64,000 nt of DNA from Clarkia xantiana subsp. parviflora. Its lineage: Eukaryota; Streptophyta; Magnoliopsida; Myrtales; Onagraceae. This document shows, one piece after another, positions 19,624 through 30,222 of the stretch (its first letter is position 1; each line of letters begins with the position of its first letter). The translations under genes were made by a program, and so were the position numbers. The stretch lies in NCBI GenBank assembly GCA_036873135.1, contig JAPTYO010000010.1, positions 15,311,855 through 15,375,854 on the forward strand, given 5' to 3'. The notes beneath the pieces are model-generated. The model was given only the letters and a program-made list of their open reading frames with translations, ran no database searches and was not told where the DNA came from.

Positions 19624-21212
19624 AACACATTGATTATTATACAAAATCAGGGAGACAATGACATTTTGAGAAAGAATTGCATACACCAGATATCTATTAA
19701 GATTGAATATGACAAATAATGATTCCTCAGTCATCTAAACCAACCAACCACCAGTAAACCAATGGAAGATGTATGTGAAAGAGTTCACATTACCGCCGTT
19801 TTCAATCCAATAGATCAGTATTTTAAAACGGTTTTGATCGCAAATTACCGGAACGGGAATTTTAAAACAAGCTTACCCGATCTTGGCTTTCCCAAGGCCC
19901 TTTTTATTTTGGAAAATATTCCGATGAACTCACTCATGCATATATAATTCTACTAACCATGTAAATTATCATACGCAAGTAACATTCATCAAACAAACCA
20001 CACTCATGCTTACGCGTCATGCGTCTAATGCTCTGAGGAACTTATGCTTGCATACATAAATCTACTTCCAAGTAAATTATCAAACGTTTACATCCTCAAC
20101 ATTCTAGCACACGTGTCAAACATGAATCATTCACATCCATCATACATATTTGGCGACTGGTTTTCGATTTTAAAATAATTTTAAACATTAAGGGTTGATT
20201 TTCAATTCATGCTTATATTCAATTACGCAACATTCTAGACATGAATCCTAGGCATTTCCAACCATCACAGCATGTCTATCCTAGTGCGCATTTCATATAT
20301 TTAACCAGGGCTCCGCCCACAACATGCACTATTCAGCTAGCTTGACTAAGTCAAGACAACATTTCTAATCATTCACTAACATATATGTTGAATAATAAAC
20401 AATTGAAATTCAGCCTCTAATTAATCCAGTCCCAAAAACATGTATCTCCGTGATCCATCCCCATAATCGAAACAAGGCATAAAGGTTAGCAACCTATAAG
20501 CACTGTGTAGTCCATTTAGAGGTTCAAAAATATTTGGATTTTAAAACTTGACCACCCTATTTTATTTAATTGACTTGACTTCGGTTTTGAAAATGATTTC
20601 AGTTCAGTCAATTTCGGTCCGGTTTGGTCCGGTTCGGTCCGATCTGAAATTTGGTTCGGACCGGTCCAGTTTTGATTTTAAAATCTGGTTCGGTCCGAAT
20701 CGGTCCAATAAAATAGGGTTTGGTTCAGCTCAACACACAAAACCGGTTCGGTTAGATCCACTTAATCACCCCGGTTCGACCTGACCCGACTAGGTCGAAC
20801 CGATTGAGAAAACCCGGTTCGATTTAAATCCGCCGCGGTTTGACATATTGGACCGGCTCAATAATTATAATTTCAAAGGTTGGGCCGAAATGTTTACTTG
20901 TGGCCCAAGTAGGGTTTGAAAACTCTACTTGGGCCTTGGAAAAGCCAAGATCGGGTATGCTTGTTTGAAAACTCCCGTTCCGGTAATTTGCAACATAATA
21001 ACCGTTTTCAAAAGACTGGTCTATTGGATTGAAGACGACAATGGTGTGAACTCTTTCTCAACACCCCCTTCCCTCGGTTTACTGGCGGTCAGTTTGGTTT
21101 AGTGACTGAAGGATCACTATTCGTCGTCTTCCATCTTAATAGATAATCTGATGTTTGCAATTCTGTCAAAATGTAATTGTCTTCCTAACTTTACAAGATT
21201 TCCAATATGTTA
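19624..21212. repeat. Long inverted repeat (arms about 280 bp) between gag and the right LTR
   Basis: Arm 19624-19900 is an imperfect reverse complement of arm 20931-21212. For example, CCCGATCTTGGCTTT on the left answers AAAGCCAAGATCGGG on the right; GTTTACTGG and TTGGATTGAA also pair. The 1-kb loop (19901-20930) has no gene and includes a CCGGTT/GGTCCG-rich patch at about 20600-20850 and a small hairpin GGCCCAAGTAG/CTACTTGGGCC. It may be a foldback insertion or an inverted duplication of the copia leader; the right arm ends in the degenerate primer-binding site. Confidence 0.75.
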
Positions 21213-22693
21213 GTGTTGGATTACGGGGACGTAATACTACGGAATGCTAAACGTGTACATGCAAGTAATCTAACTACGCAGTGGTATAATGTATACATAC
21301 ATTTTAGCTTTCCTGCCCAAGAACGTTGTGGAGGGAGTTCTGATCCTCCGGTCGGAACCACGTACAAGTTCTTCGTAAGAAGAAGTCCTACGCGGTGTAA
21401 GCTCCACAACAAAGCCTCTGATCGATTCTTCAACGGGGACAGAACCTCGGACTAAGATGTGCACCGAAAATCACTACTTAGGGGTGAGAGGGTTTCTCTC
21501 AAGTTCCTCAATAGAGGTACTTCTTATTCTGAATGAATGTATAAACCCATTAGGTGAGTCCCCTATATATAGGATTGGTGGAGTGGACAAAAGTCCACTC
21601 CAACCAATGTGGGACAAGTTTCGGCCGAACCATGCTATTAAATGGGGAAGCCCAATTTTGGGCCTCCCATGTCAATTAGGGTTAGTGTTTGGCACAATTA
21701 CCCTAATGTGACAATTAAATAATTAACTTAGGTAATTTCCTTAGCATTAACGGGCTACCAATTACGGCGCCACGTCACCATATGCTAACAGCTCCCACTC
21801 GCCGGAATGGTAGGGTGCCTGTTAATATATAGTTATCCAATAGCATCAACATCTCAGTCTTCAGTCTTTGTCTTTGTCTCCGTCTCCGAATAGTTCATAC
21901 GAGGTTTTCCGTGCGACCGGCAGATACGACGGGCATCGTGCTACTCATCTGTTAGGAGTATTGTAGCGCCCGTAGAACGTTGATTCCCTTTCGTAAATCA
22001 CCTGTTAAAATAAAATATGTACCGCACTGTATCCTTGGTCAACTGATAATTCTCCAATTGCCCAGTTTTCCACATAGGAATACTTCTCCAGGGCATTCGT
22101 TACAAGTGTTCACAACCTTCAACTAATATCCGGTTGGCGGCCACCTAGTGAACACAAGAGTCGGTGAATTATAGGTGAACTTAACCATCCGCATCGCTTA
22201 TACCCTTAGTCTAACTCAACCGGTTTCTAAGACGTGGTCACTTGCCCGTTTTCTTTGGCTCTACGCTCGTACGCCGGGAAGCGAACATTGAGCTAGACCT
22301 TAGGTATAAGTTCTAAGTCCGTGAGGATACTTTGGATGCCTCTTCATAAGACATCCGGGATCAATCACACGCTCAAGGTGAAGAAGTATGTGCCCTTTGA
22401 ATCACTAGGATTCTAGCTAACATAACCGAGCATGACCCCGTGGTCGAAACATGGCACGCGTAGTATGAAGCACGCGTCGATAGCACACCTGGACTATCCA
22501 GGATTGGGATATGTCAATCATGCTATCGCAGAATCTTTCATCTGGCCCTGAATGTGATTTTAATGATGGACTAGGTCCAACACGGCGATGTACAAAGCGA
22601 AGATTAAGTCATGCATTAAGCGTGACAAGGTTATCTTTTCGTTTAACCAGGTTTATCCCCATGGTTCTTAGCTTATCTTGTTGGGGTAGAGGT
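21208..22693 (-). repeat. Right LTR (5' LTR) of copia, part 1, unit 1
   Basis: Begins TGTTAGTGTTGGATTACGGGGA and follows the left LTR block by block to TTGGGGTAGAGGT, where the CACTA element is inserted. It resumes at 27208. Divergence from the left LTR is high by eye (many substitutions and indels), so the element is old or the two LTRs have different origins. Confidence 0.7.
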
Positions 22694-23129
22694 CACTACA
22701 AGAAAATCAGCAATTTGTGACGGAATTTTTGTGAGGGATTTAATACCTCAAAATTTAGTGCTTTTTGTAAGGGATTTATTAGAGTTTGGTTAGGAAACAT
22801 GTTTTAAGGGAAATTCCCTCACAATTTTAATTTTCCTAAATAAAATACTGAGTGATTTGTGAGGAAAACTTTCGAAGGGATAATTAAGGGTTTTTACTAT
22901 ATTTTCCGTAAATATATTTTTTAGGAGAAATCTGTTAATAATAACCCTAGCTAACATGAAGTTTTGTGAGGGATTTAAATTCCTCACAAAAGTTATTTCA
23001 TTTGTGAGGGATTTTCCTTAAAAAAATAATATATAATATTAAAAAAATAAAATAAAAGAGTAAAGATGGAGGGGAGAAAAGATAATATGATTCACGGATT
23101 CTGAAGTTAATCTAACACTAACTTCGAAC

Positions 23130-23525
23130 TAATGTTATCAGAACTGGATCAGACACCGAACCGACCAGGTATCTGGTTTCCGGTTCAAACGGTTCCATAA
23201 AGCCCAACTCCCTATTATTTGTAATAAAGCCCACTTTTGTGTCATTGCCTAGCTACAACACTCCTGACCAGTGTTATTAGAACCGGACTGGACGCCGATC
23301 CGGTCATAGCTCCGGTTTCCGATTCATTCGGTCAGACCCGGTTTGAGCTGGTTCGAACTGGACCGGCTAAAAGTCCATCAAATTCATTTAAAACGGAAGC
23401 AGACAAGCAATTCCTTTCCTTCCCCCCACACCTTCCCAGTGTTTTGAAAACCGGACCGGATTTTAAACCGGTAAAGTGACCGATTTCCGGTTCGACCCGG
23501 TCGAACCCGGTTCAGCAGTGATTTA
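23130..23525. repeat. CCGGTT-rich nested patches inside the CACTA element
   Basis: Three related starts are visible: TGTTATCAGAACTGGA (about 23135), GTGTTATTAGAACCGGACTG (about 23271) and GTGTTTTGAAAACCGGACCG (about 23440), each followed by CCGGTTTCCGGTTC-like sequence. They look like tandem or nested copies of a short non-coding element. Open frames here are low-complexity. Confidence 0.5.
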
Positions 23526-23614
23526 AACATAAAAATCATATCTATAAGAGATAAAAGGAGAGACATTGCTTCCTTTTTTTTTTTTTTTTTTTCTGAAATG
23601 AGACATTGCTTCCT

Positions 23615-24079
23615 TTACACGACGGAACTCGGCGAGGATATGGGTGTTTCAGTCCCCTCGCACACTCCGTCAAGTAAGGATCGGCTCCTTCTCCATCCAG
23701 TGATTTCCTCCAAAACCCTAAACCTATGATTCTCTGGATTCTGGAGACAAAAGGATGGCTTGGTGATTCTATCTCTCTCGGATCTATGGATTTCTTTCTT
23801 CAACAGCTGTTGGATCTCTTCTGCAGCTTCACCCTCCACCATCTCGGCCGCGTCATCCTCTGTGTCTAATTCCATATTTCGGACCGCAAGCATTGATTCA
23901 TGGCCCCTTAAGGAGGAATCAAATTCCACTATGCAAGAGTTCGCATCTCCATATCCGATTCCACAATGCAGAAGCTCGGATTTCCGAGTATGAAGACGTT
24001 GGATCAGTTCAAGTCTCTGTCGAGATCCGCGGAACCACGAAGAGCGTGTCCTTCCCTCATCGTCCATTTTCAGATTCAC
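23615..24079 (-). pseudogene. Antisense open frame of unknown origin in the CACTA element
   Basis: A 154-codon frame kept in all three CACTA copies (also 30526-30990 and 52807-53271). The middle ('MELDTEDDAAEMVEGEAAEE', then 'IQQLLKKEIHRSERDRITK') has the composition of a real protein. Its upstream end lies antisense to the ZYP1-like exon. It could be a third captured fragment or a chance frame opposite a 5' leader. I do not recognise it. Confidence 0.25.
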
Positions 24080-24255
24080 TTTCTATTGGATGTTTTGCCA
24101 ATTTGATCACAGCAGGTATTAATCTAAATTTCACATGTTTGTTCTGAATCAGCCTTAGTTTGAGTGATCCTACTGATTGTCGGCATTGATCTTTTGCTGA
24201 ACGGAGAAACTAGTGAAAGAGCAAGCATCTGTAAAAAAGTGATCTCGAAATGGCG
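23966..24255 (+). pseudogene. ZYP1: ZYP1-like synaptonemal complex gene fragment (first two exons), captured
   Basis: ZYP1 is the transverse-filament protein of the plant synaptonemal complex. Exon-like piece 1 (23966-24115) starts 'MQKLGFPSMKTLDQFKSLS' and later, in another frame, gives 'GTTKSV' and 'SIGCFANLITAG' before a GT donor. Piece 2 (24205-24255) reads 'EKLVKEQASVK' then, after a one-base shift, 'SDLEMA' before GTATG. The order fits the ZYP1 N-terminus as I remember it. The acceptor before piece 2 is GG instead of AG, and both pieces are frameshifted, so it is a dead fragment. The rest of ZYP1 is absent. Confidence 0.65.
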
Positions 24256-25546
24256 GTATGAAAGCTTTAGGTCATATTATCTGCATTTTGTTCACTATCT
24301 ATGGCTTAATAATCCGCAATTTGTATCTTATGTTGAATGTTAAACGTCTTTGGTCCTTGGATGTTGATTTTGGAACCTGTCCTTCTGTTGGATGCTGTTG
24401 TTGAATTGCTTTATGTAAAAAACGTATGGGTTTACATGAAACTAGACATCTCCCAGCTTCCATTCCCCACATATTTTGGTGGTGAGGATGAAGATGAAGA
24501 TTTGGAACCCATAGTTACGCTGATCCTAACTTTTATTTAAAGTTGGGCAATAAGCAGGTATTTACATCAAATCAAATCAATCATTTTGATCCTTAAATTG
24601 ATTAACCCTAAGCTGGACATTATTGTTCTAAAATCTGTTCATGGTAATGTACTACCACAGTTCTTCTTCGATTGAATTCCTGACTGATATGGCATACAGG
24701 ATTACAGTCATTTTACTACTTGTAGTAGCACAAAGTATGTAATTCAGTTGATTCGCTGGTCCTGAATTTAGGAGATTAGGAAGTCGTAGAGTTTTTATTT
24801 TGGATGACCTCAATCATATCTGTTTAATCCCATCTTGGAATGAAGAAGATATGAAATTGGAATTTTATATGCATTTTTGGAATTTTATGGACCTGAAAAA
24901 TCATTCATTGCTTTTGAATCTGCTTAACTTTGTATCCAATTGCCAAAATCTGGGTCCGCACCTATAGCTGGTGATGGGCAAGTTGAAGAATTTAGATACA
25001 TACTTATTTGGACTGCCAATGATTTGATTAAACCTAGTCAGTTTTTTTAGAGTCCATTTGTTTTTCCCTGTTGAAGGTGAAGTTGGTGCCTAAGCCTAAC
25101 TGATCTTGTGCTGATTTTAACTTTTTATGCATTTTCATAGACATATGTTGCTCACGATCTTAGGTGGAAAGTTACTTAAATCTGGTTTTCAATCACCATA
25201 GCACGTAACTTTGTTTTTTTTCTTAGTTCTGGTTTGTGGGTGTATGTTTTTCTGATTAAGGTTAACTCAGTTTGATGTGAGCAACAGTGTTTCAATTATC
25301 TTTGATAAGTATTGAGCATGTCTTCTTATATTACAGTTCTAGTAAGGTGGCCTGACATATGCTTAATATAATAGTTCTAATTTATTGCTTTAGTTCTGAT
25401 GGTCTAATCCCACACTGTGAATTCCACCAATATGTGCCTTAATCCATGTTATGAGCAATGCTTTTTTTTGTTTTAAAAAGATGTTTTGAGCAGTATCAAT
25501 TTGTAACTAATTTCCTGGATAATTTTTTTACCCTCTTTTTCAACAG
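24256..25546. other. CACTA interior without a recognised gene
   Basis: Intron-like, T-rich sequence. A short frame at 24337-24540 ends in 'TYFGGEDEDEDLEP' and could be another captured exon, but I cannot name it. Confidence 0.3.
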
Positions 25547-26082
25547 GTTGCTTGGATCCGGAAAATTTCAGGCAGTTTAAGCTTGTCAAACGGGAATAGC
25601 TGAGCCATAATGTTGCAGAATTGACTATTGACTATTGCATTATTTTCATTAACACAGTTGCAGAACTAGTATTAACTACTTCAGATGCAATCAGGTTAGT
25701 TGGAGTGCTCTCCTCTTTTTTGTGTATTGAGCACCCTCTTGATGAATACTAATGAAATCCTTATCTTTAACGAAGAACAAGGAGTTAACTCGAACTGGAA
25801 AATTCTACCTCAAACTAAAGTCCTAGCCATGAGCAAACTCTCTATGTTTTGCATTTTGAATAGATTGTTGCGTAAAATTAGGGAAGATGGAGTGAACTAA
25901 TTTACAGAGACAAGTTTGAATTCTATGGTTATTGTACTGTTATAATTTCACAGTAAACAATATTTTATCAACGTCTCGTATTGTTGACCAGGGGCAATGA
26001 TGCCCAGGGAGAGGAGGTTATAAAGCCGTACACTCCAACAACCTTGGATTCTTATGTTGGGCACTTTGAATTGGTGATCAAG
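25547..26082 (+). pseudogene. CBR1: CBR1-like NADH-cytochrome b5 reductase fragment, captured
   Basis: NADH-cytochrome b5 reductase passes electrons from NADH to cytochrome b5 in the endoplasmic reticulum. Piece 1 follows CAACAG| at 25547 and reads 'CLDPENFRQFKLVKRE', a stop (TAG), then 'LSHNVA'. Piece 2 (from about 25992 to 26082) reads 'GNDAQGEEVIKPYTPTTLDS' and 'YVGHFELVIK' and stops at a GT donor. This includes the FAD-binding 'RPYTP'-type motif (here 'KPYTP'). The sequence between, which encodes the FAD domain start in real genes, is missing or decayed. The in-frame stop makes it a pseudogene. Confidence 0.8.
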
Positions 26083-27207
26083 GTATCATCATTTGGAAAA
26101 TTCTTTATCATCAGAATATATATGCTTCTAACATTATCATCTCTGTTCTACCAAATTCTTCATCTGTTTATCACATTTAGTTGGTGCCTCAATCATATCT
26201 GTTTAATCCCATATCTGCTTTTAATTATTCACTTATCTTTGTTTCAGTCAGTAGACCATAACTATGCAAACCCAATATGGGAGGAATTATTGAATTCAAT
26301 GCTTCTAATGGTAACACTAATTCAGGGTATGTATCTATCTATGCATTGTCTAATCAACGCTCAATTTATTCTGCTTGTGGGGTACCAAGTAAAATCAGTT
26401 AATTAGGTTGTGGGGTACCAAGTTAAATCAGTTGATTAGGTTGTTCTTTTCTGCCACTATTATGCTGCATATGTGTTAGTAAATTCGGTTTATTCTGTTC
26501 ACAGGATAAGTTGGATGAAGTTGCAAAGAAGATTAATAGTGCTATGATTTTGAGCAGGGACTTGAATGGTGGTATGATTTTGAGCGGCTTTGAATTTTAG
26601 AGTTCTCTTTGATTATATGTCTTAGCTTAATTTTGTAGTTAATGGACACATTTGTTATTTAATATGATAGTACACTTAACTATGTAATCTTTCAAGTTTT
26701 ATATGATATCATACTTTTGCATTATATATTGGGTTATTAATATTAATTATAATTATATATATATATATAATAATAATAATATTATTATTATTATATTAAT
26801 ATATATTTTAATAATTCCTCAAAAAATCCCTCATAAATTCCTAAGAATATAATTCCTCAAAAAACTCTCGGTAAGTTCATAAAATTAAACCCTTACAATT
26901 CTCTAAAAAAATCCCTTAAAAATGGACCCTCAAAAAATCCATTAGTAATTTATTACCGAAAACTCTAAAAAATTCTCTAACTATTTTTTGAGGGATTTGA
27001 TTTTTAGACTGTTTGGTAAGGATTTTTTAACTGAAATCCCTCACAAATGTTTTTAAGGGATTTCCCTATAAAACCGCATTTTTTCTGGCGGGGCTATTTG
27101 CTAGAAGCATGTCTCTTACAAAATCCCTCACAATATGATTTTTTTGAGGAATTTTTAAAAATCCCTCAAAAAATTGACCCTCACAAATTAAAGAATTTCT
27201 TGTAGTG
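26083..27207. other. Right part of the CACTA element with subterminal repeats
   Basis: No gene named. About 26510-26575 encodes 'DKLDEVAKKINSAMI', possibly another captured piece. An AT/TAA microsatellite lies at about 26755-26800. From about 26815 the CCTCA(A/C)AAA(A/T)TCC words of the CACTA subterminal region are dense. Confidence 0.4.
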
Positions 27208-27372
27208 GGTCCACCTCTCCTTGCAAGATGACCGTGCTTGTGTGACGAGGCATGGTTCACATTTGACATAATTTTGGTGGAAGAGTTTTACCTCTTCCTA
27301 CGACTTAGTTTATAGACCGTAAAATCCGATGTTATATTTCATTATAACGTCGATAGATTATATATTCACGTC
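27208..27372 (-). repeat. Right LTR of copia, part 2, truncated at the unit junction
   Basis: Starts with the second GGT of the CACTA target duplication and includes CTACGACTTAGTTTATAGACCGTAAA shared in 20-base stretches with the left LTR. It stops about 80 bp short of the LTR end expected from the left copy, at ATTCACGTC, where PhzF copy 2 begins. Confidence 0.7.
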
Positions 27373-28981
27373 ATGTCGAATTCACTCGTCCAGTGCTCAG
27401 TGGTTCGTAATCCGCATCAGTAACCTACCTAACAATGATGCTTTTAATTTCTCTCACGGTCGTTTAATTTGGGAACATTCATTCATTCCATTACTACTTT
27501 GTTGATCAGGTTGATGCATTCACAGACGAAGCATTCAAGGGAAACCCAGCCGCTGTGTGTTTTCTCGAGGAAGAGAAAAGCGAGGCATGGCTTCAGTCTG
27601 TCGCAGCTGAGTTCAACATCTCCGAGACCTGTTATTTGACTCGAATTTCTGACACAGAGGTCAACGGAGTTCCAAGGTTCGGTCTCCAATGGTTCACCCC
27701 AATCACCGAGGTTGTCTTACTCACTTTCCTGAATCTAGGAGCCCTATGCTTAAAAGCTGCAATTTTTTCACCCTAAATCTACCGAATTTACCTGATTTAG
27801 ATTATGTAAAAGATGCAAACTTTTGCTCAAAGTAGAAAATTACATTTCCATTTCAGCTGCTTATCACTATCACATTGATTTGGTATCTGATGTACCTTGC
27901 CATTCAGGTTCCTCTCTGTGGTCATGCAACATTAGCAGCTTCGCACGCTCTTTTCACGTCTGTGGTGTCAAACTCGGACCTGATCGAGTTTAGCACCTTG
28001 TCGGGGATTCTAACTGCTAAGAAAATTCCTCAGATAAACATCCGAAATGGTCAAGTTTGTGGATTCCTTATCGAACTAGATTTTCCCACGATTCCTCTCA
28101 AGGATTATAATGCTGACCATATTGATACCATATCGAAAGCACTGAATGGGGCTTCGATCATTGACATGAAAATGACTGTGAATGATGACCTCTTTGTAAT
28201 GTTCTTAAGCACCCTTATATAAAATACAGTGCTAATGAACACATTTTCATGGTTTGTGTGTTATGATTGATGTTTCAAAGCGATTTGCAGATTGTTTTAC
28301 CGTCAGCTAAGGCGATTCAGAGCTTTGAGCCTCAGTTTGATGAAATCGTCAAGTGTCCTGGGAGAGGCATCATCATATCAGCAGTTGGCCCTCCAGACAG
28401 CTGCTTTGATTTTTACAGCCGATCCTTCTGCCCTGAGCTCGGGATCGATGAGGCAAGCAGTTGTGATGATCTTCCCTAATATAATTACAAAAGAACATAC
28501 TGAACTAGTCCTTTTTCATAGTAAATGGGACTTAAGCCAATTTTCAAACAGCATATTGGGTCACTTTTATCTAAAAAAAAAGGGGGGGGGGGGGGGGGGG
28601 GGGAAGAATAGAAATGATAGAAAAATAAGAAATGGTCTTCAATTGATTTTGTTGGTTGCTGCATTTTGTTGTTCAGGATCCAGTTGGTGGTGCTACACAT
28701 TGTGCCTTGGAAGTGTATTGGAGTGATAAGTTAGGGAAAGAAGATTTCGTTGCGAATGCGGTACTACTTTCTGTTTCTACCTTTAACCGATTAAACATCT
28801 AAAATTCAATGTGTAGAGTATAGATGAAACAAAAGCTGAATGAATACTATGTATGTTGGTTTATGATGAGTAGGCGTCTCCTAGAGGAGGTATAGTAGAT
28901 CTGCACTTGGACAGGACGAACCAGAGAGTGCTGCTGCGAGGTAAAGCGGTTACTATCATGAAAGGCTCTCTTCTCGTTTGA
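27373..28981 (+). CDS. PhzF-family isomerase-like protein, copy 2
   Basis: Exons are 27373-27402, 27510-27710, 27908-28195, 28291-28452, 28677-28760 and 28874-28981, again 290 residues with the motifs of copy 1 intact. Residue 8 is Cys (TGC) instead of Tyr. Intron 1 differs from copy 1 at three bases and intron 4 has the GC donor, a 22-G run and a one-T deletion. The ATG directly follows the truncated copia LTR, so the native upstream region is lost; expression would need a new promoter. Confidence 0.8.
28582..28603 (+). repeat. Poly-G tract (22 G) in PhzF copy 2 intron 4
   Basis: Same site as in copy 1, five G shorter, preceded by nine A instead of eight. Confidence 0.85.
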
Positions 28982-29238
28982 GCTAGCTACGGCCCTGCAA
29001 AAACAGCAACCGGTTTCTGTTGAAGATGGTTTGCTGTTGAATGTTGTTGTCTTTGTACTATTGAAACAAATGATGTTGTATATTTGTCTATCCAACCAAA
29101 GAATTGCCTTTCTATCCTATAATAAATAATAAATAAATGGTGAGTAATTTAGTTTATATATTGCTTGTTTGGTATAAATCTTATACATGGTGCTAAGGGA
29201 TTTGTAGTTTATTTGACACCAGTTCTATGAAAATATAA

Positions 29239-29310
29239 GCATTTGTAGTCCAACGGTTAGGATAATTGCCTTCCAAGCAATAGACCCGGGTTCGACTCCC
29301 GGCAAACGCA
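29239..29310 (+). tRNA. tRNA-Gly(UCC): tRNA-Gly (anticodon UCC), copy 2
   Basis: Identical to copy 1, including the A-C mismatch at acceptor position 3-70. Confidence 0.9.
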
Positions 29311-29588
29311 TACACTTACATTCTGTTGAAATCGTTTTTACTCAAATTTGCAGAATGCAACAGTTGTTAAGAGTCAAACTACTGATAAACTCCATTAGAA
29401 AAAAACAACAGAACTGATGATAATGATTAACTAAACTCTATTTTGCAGAATTATTACGCATAAAAGAGGGTCCAAAAATAAAATTTCATTCACGTTATAT
29501 ATTTGCTTGAACAACCAATGTAATACATTACAAAGCGTGTAATTAATTCTATTATATGCAAATCATGTCGTCTAAAAAAGAAGATGAT

Positions 29589-30222
29589 CTAGACTTTGAG
29601 AAATAATCCCAACTTCTCGAGCGGTTTTTCATTGCGGGCACCATAAAAGGCTTCCATGACCCATTCGCTGTCTCCAAACATTCGATCCAATTGGGTCATG
29701 GTGTCGTAGTAATTATTAGGAATATCGACGGTTTTGGTGATGCTTTCGATCTTTATCCTTGCTGCTTCCCTCTCCCTTTGACGCTTCATCTGCCGCCACA
29801 ATCTCACAGTACAACGGTTCTTCTCATCATCTTCACTGCTAATTGTTTCTTGCACTGCAAGCTTGTTGGACATCACTACTTGAACAGGAACAGGAACAGG
29901 AACAGGAACTGGAACTGGAGGAGCAGCAACATGATCAATATCACCCGACTTTGACGGAGGATTCCTGAAGAATTAATCTAACACCAACTTCGCACTAGTT
30001 GTTTTCTTGAACTGAATCAGACACAGGTTGGACCAGGTATCTGATTTCAGGTTCTACGGTCGACTCCTTACTAGTAGTATATTGCTGCACAGGTGCCCTA
30101 ATTTTTCTGACATCCTTGGACTTGCTTATTTTCTTCTTCATCGCAGAGGAGTAAAGACGAGAACAAGAAGTAGAGGATGAATGTCGTCTTCTGATCGGCA
30201 TGGTAGGCATCTCCAGAATCAA
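29589..30222 (-). pseudogene. Unknown Val-Pro repeat gene, copy 2, broken by the blended patch
   Basis: The C-terminal part (29876-29589) and the N-terminal part (30222 to about 30070) match copy 1. The middle, 29974-30062, is replaced by sequence that mixes copy 1 with the CCGGTT-rich CACTA patch. The N-terminal frame ends early after 'APVQQYTT' in unrelated residues. The 219-residue protein cannot be made from this copy. Confidence 0.8.

Larger units (their letters stand above)
22694..27207 (+). mobile_element. Non-autonomous CACTA element carrying host gene fragments (Pack-CACTA), unit 1
   Basis: The ends are CACTACAAGAAA and TTTCTTGTAGTG, the classic CACTA inverted repeat, and the element is flanked by a 3-bp direct repeat GGT (22691-22693 and 27208-27210), the size CACTA transposases make. 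Many copies of a GTGAGGGATTT / AATCCCTCACAA word lie within about 400 bp of each end, as expected for subterminal transposase-binding repeats. No transposase frame is visible in its 4514 bp. Inside lie three CCGGTT-rich patches (23130-23525), a ZYP1-like fragment and a CBR1-like fragment. The CBR1 fragment is broken and the ZYP1 one is frameshifted. Confidence 0.88.
5070..27372 (+). repeat. Tandem unit 1 (22.3 kb, full length)
   Basis: The first of four head-to-tail units. It holds PhzF, tRNA-Gly, the unknown minus-strand gene, the transposase relic, the plastid patch, and copia with nested CACTA. It is colinear with unit 3 at a shift of 29213, falling to 29192 at the right end. The shift changes only at the poly-G tract, the AT repeat and a poly-T tract. 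One substitution was seen in a spot check (C at 10332 against T in unit 3), besides the cluster near the left boundary. Confidence 0.9.
13083..27372 (-). mobile_element. Ty1/copia retrotransposon, decayed, with nested insertions (unit 1)
   Basis: A minus-strand element with left (3') LTR 13083-14801, coding relics 14810-19602, an altered leader with an inverted repeat (19624-21212), and right (5') LTR 21208-22693 plus 27208-27372. The order gag, protease, integrase, reverse transcriptase, RNase H is that of copia. Stops and frame changes break the polyprotein. A terminal-inverted-repeat element interrupts RNase H and a CACTA element interrupts the right LTR. The right LTR is cut at 27372, where unit 2 begins at the PhzF ATG. 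A degenerate primer-binding site (minus strand TATTGGAAATC, compare TATTGGTATC) adjoins the right LTR. Confidence 0.85.

Noticed and set aside
23384..23566. Small frames in the CCGGTT-rich patch
   Set aside because: Low-complexity, Arg/Gly/Pro-rich by-products of the repeat.
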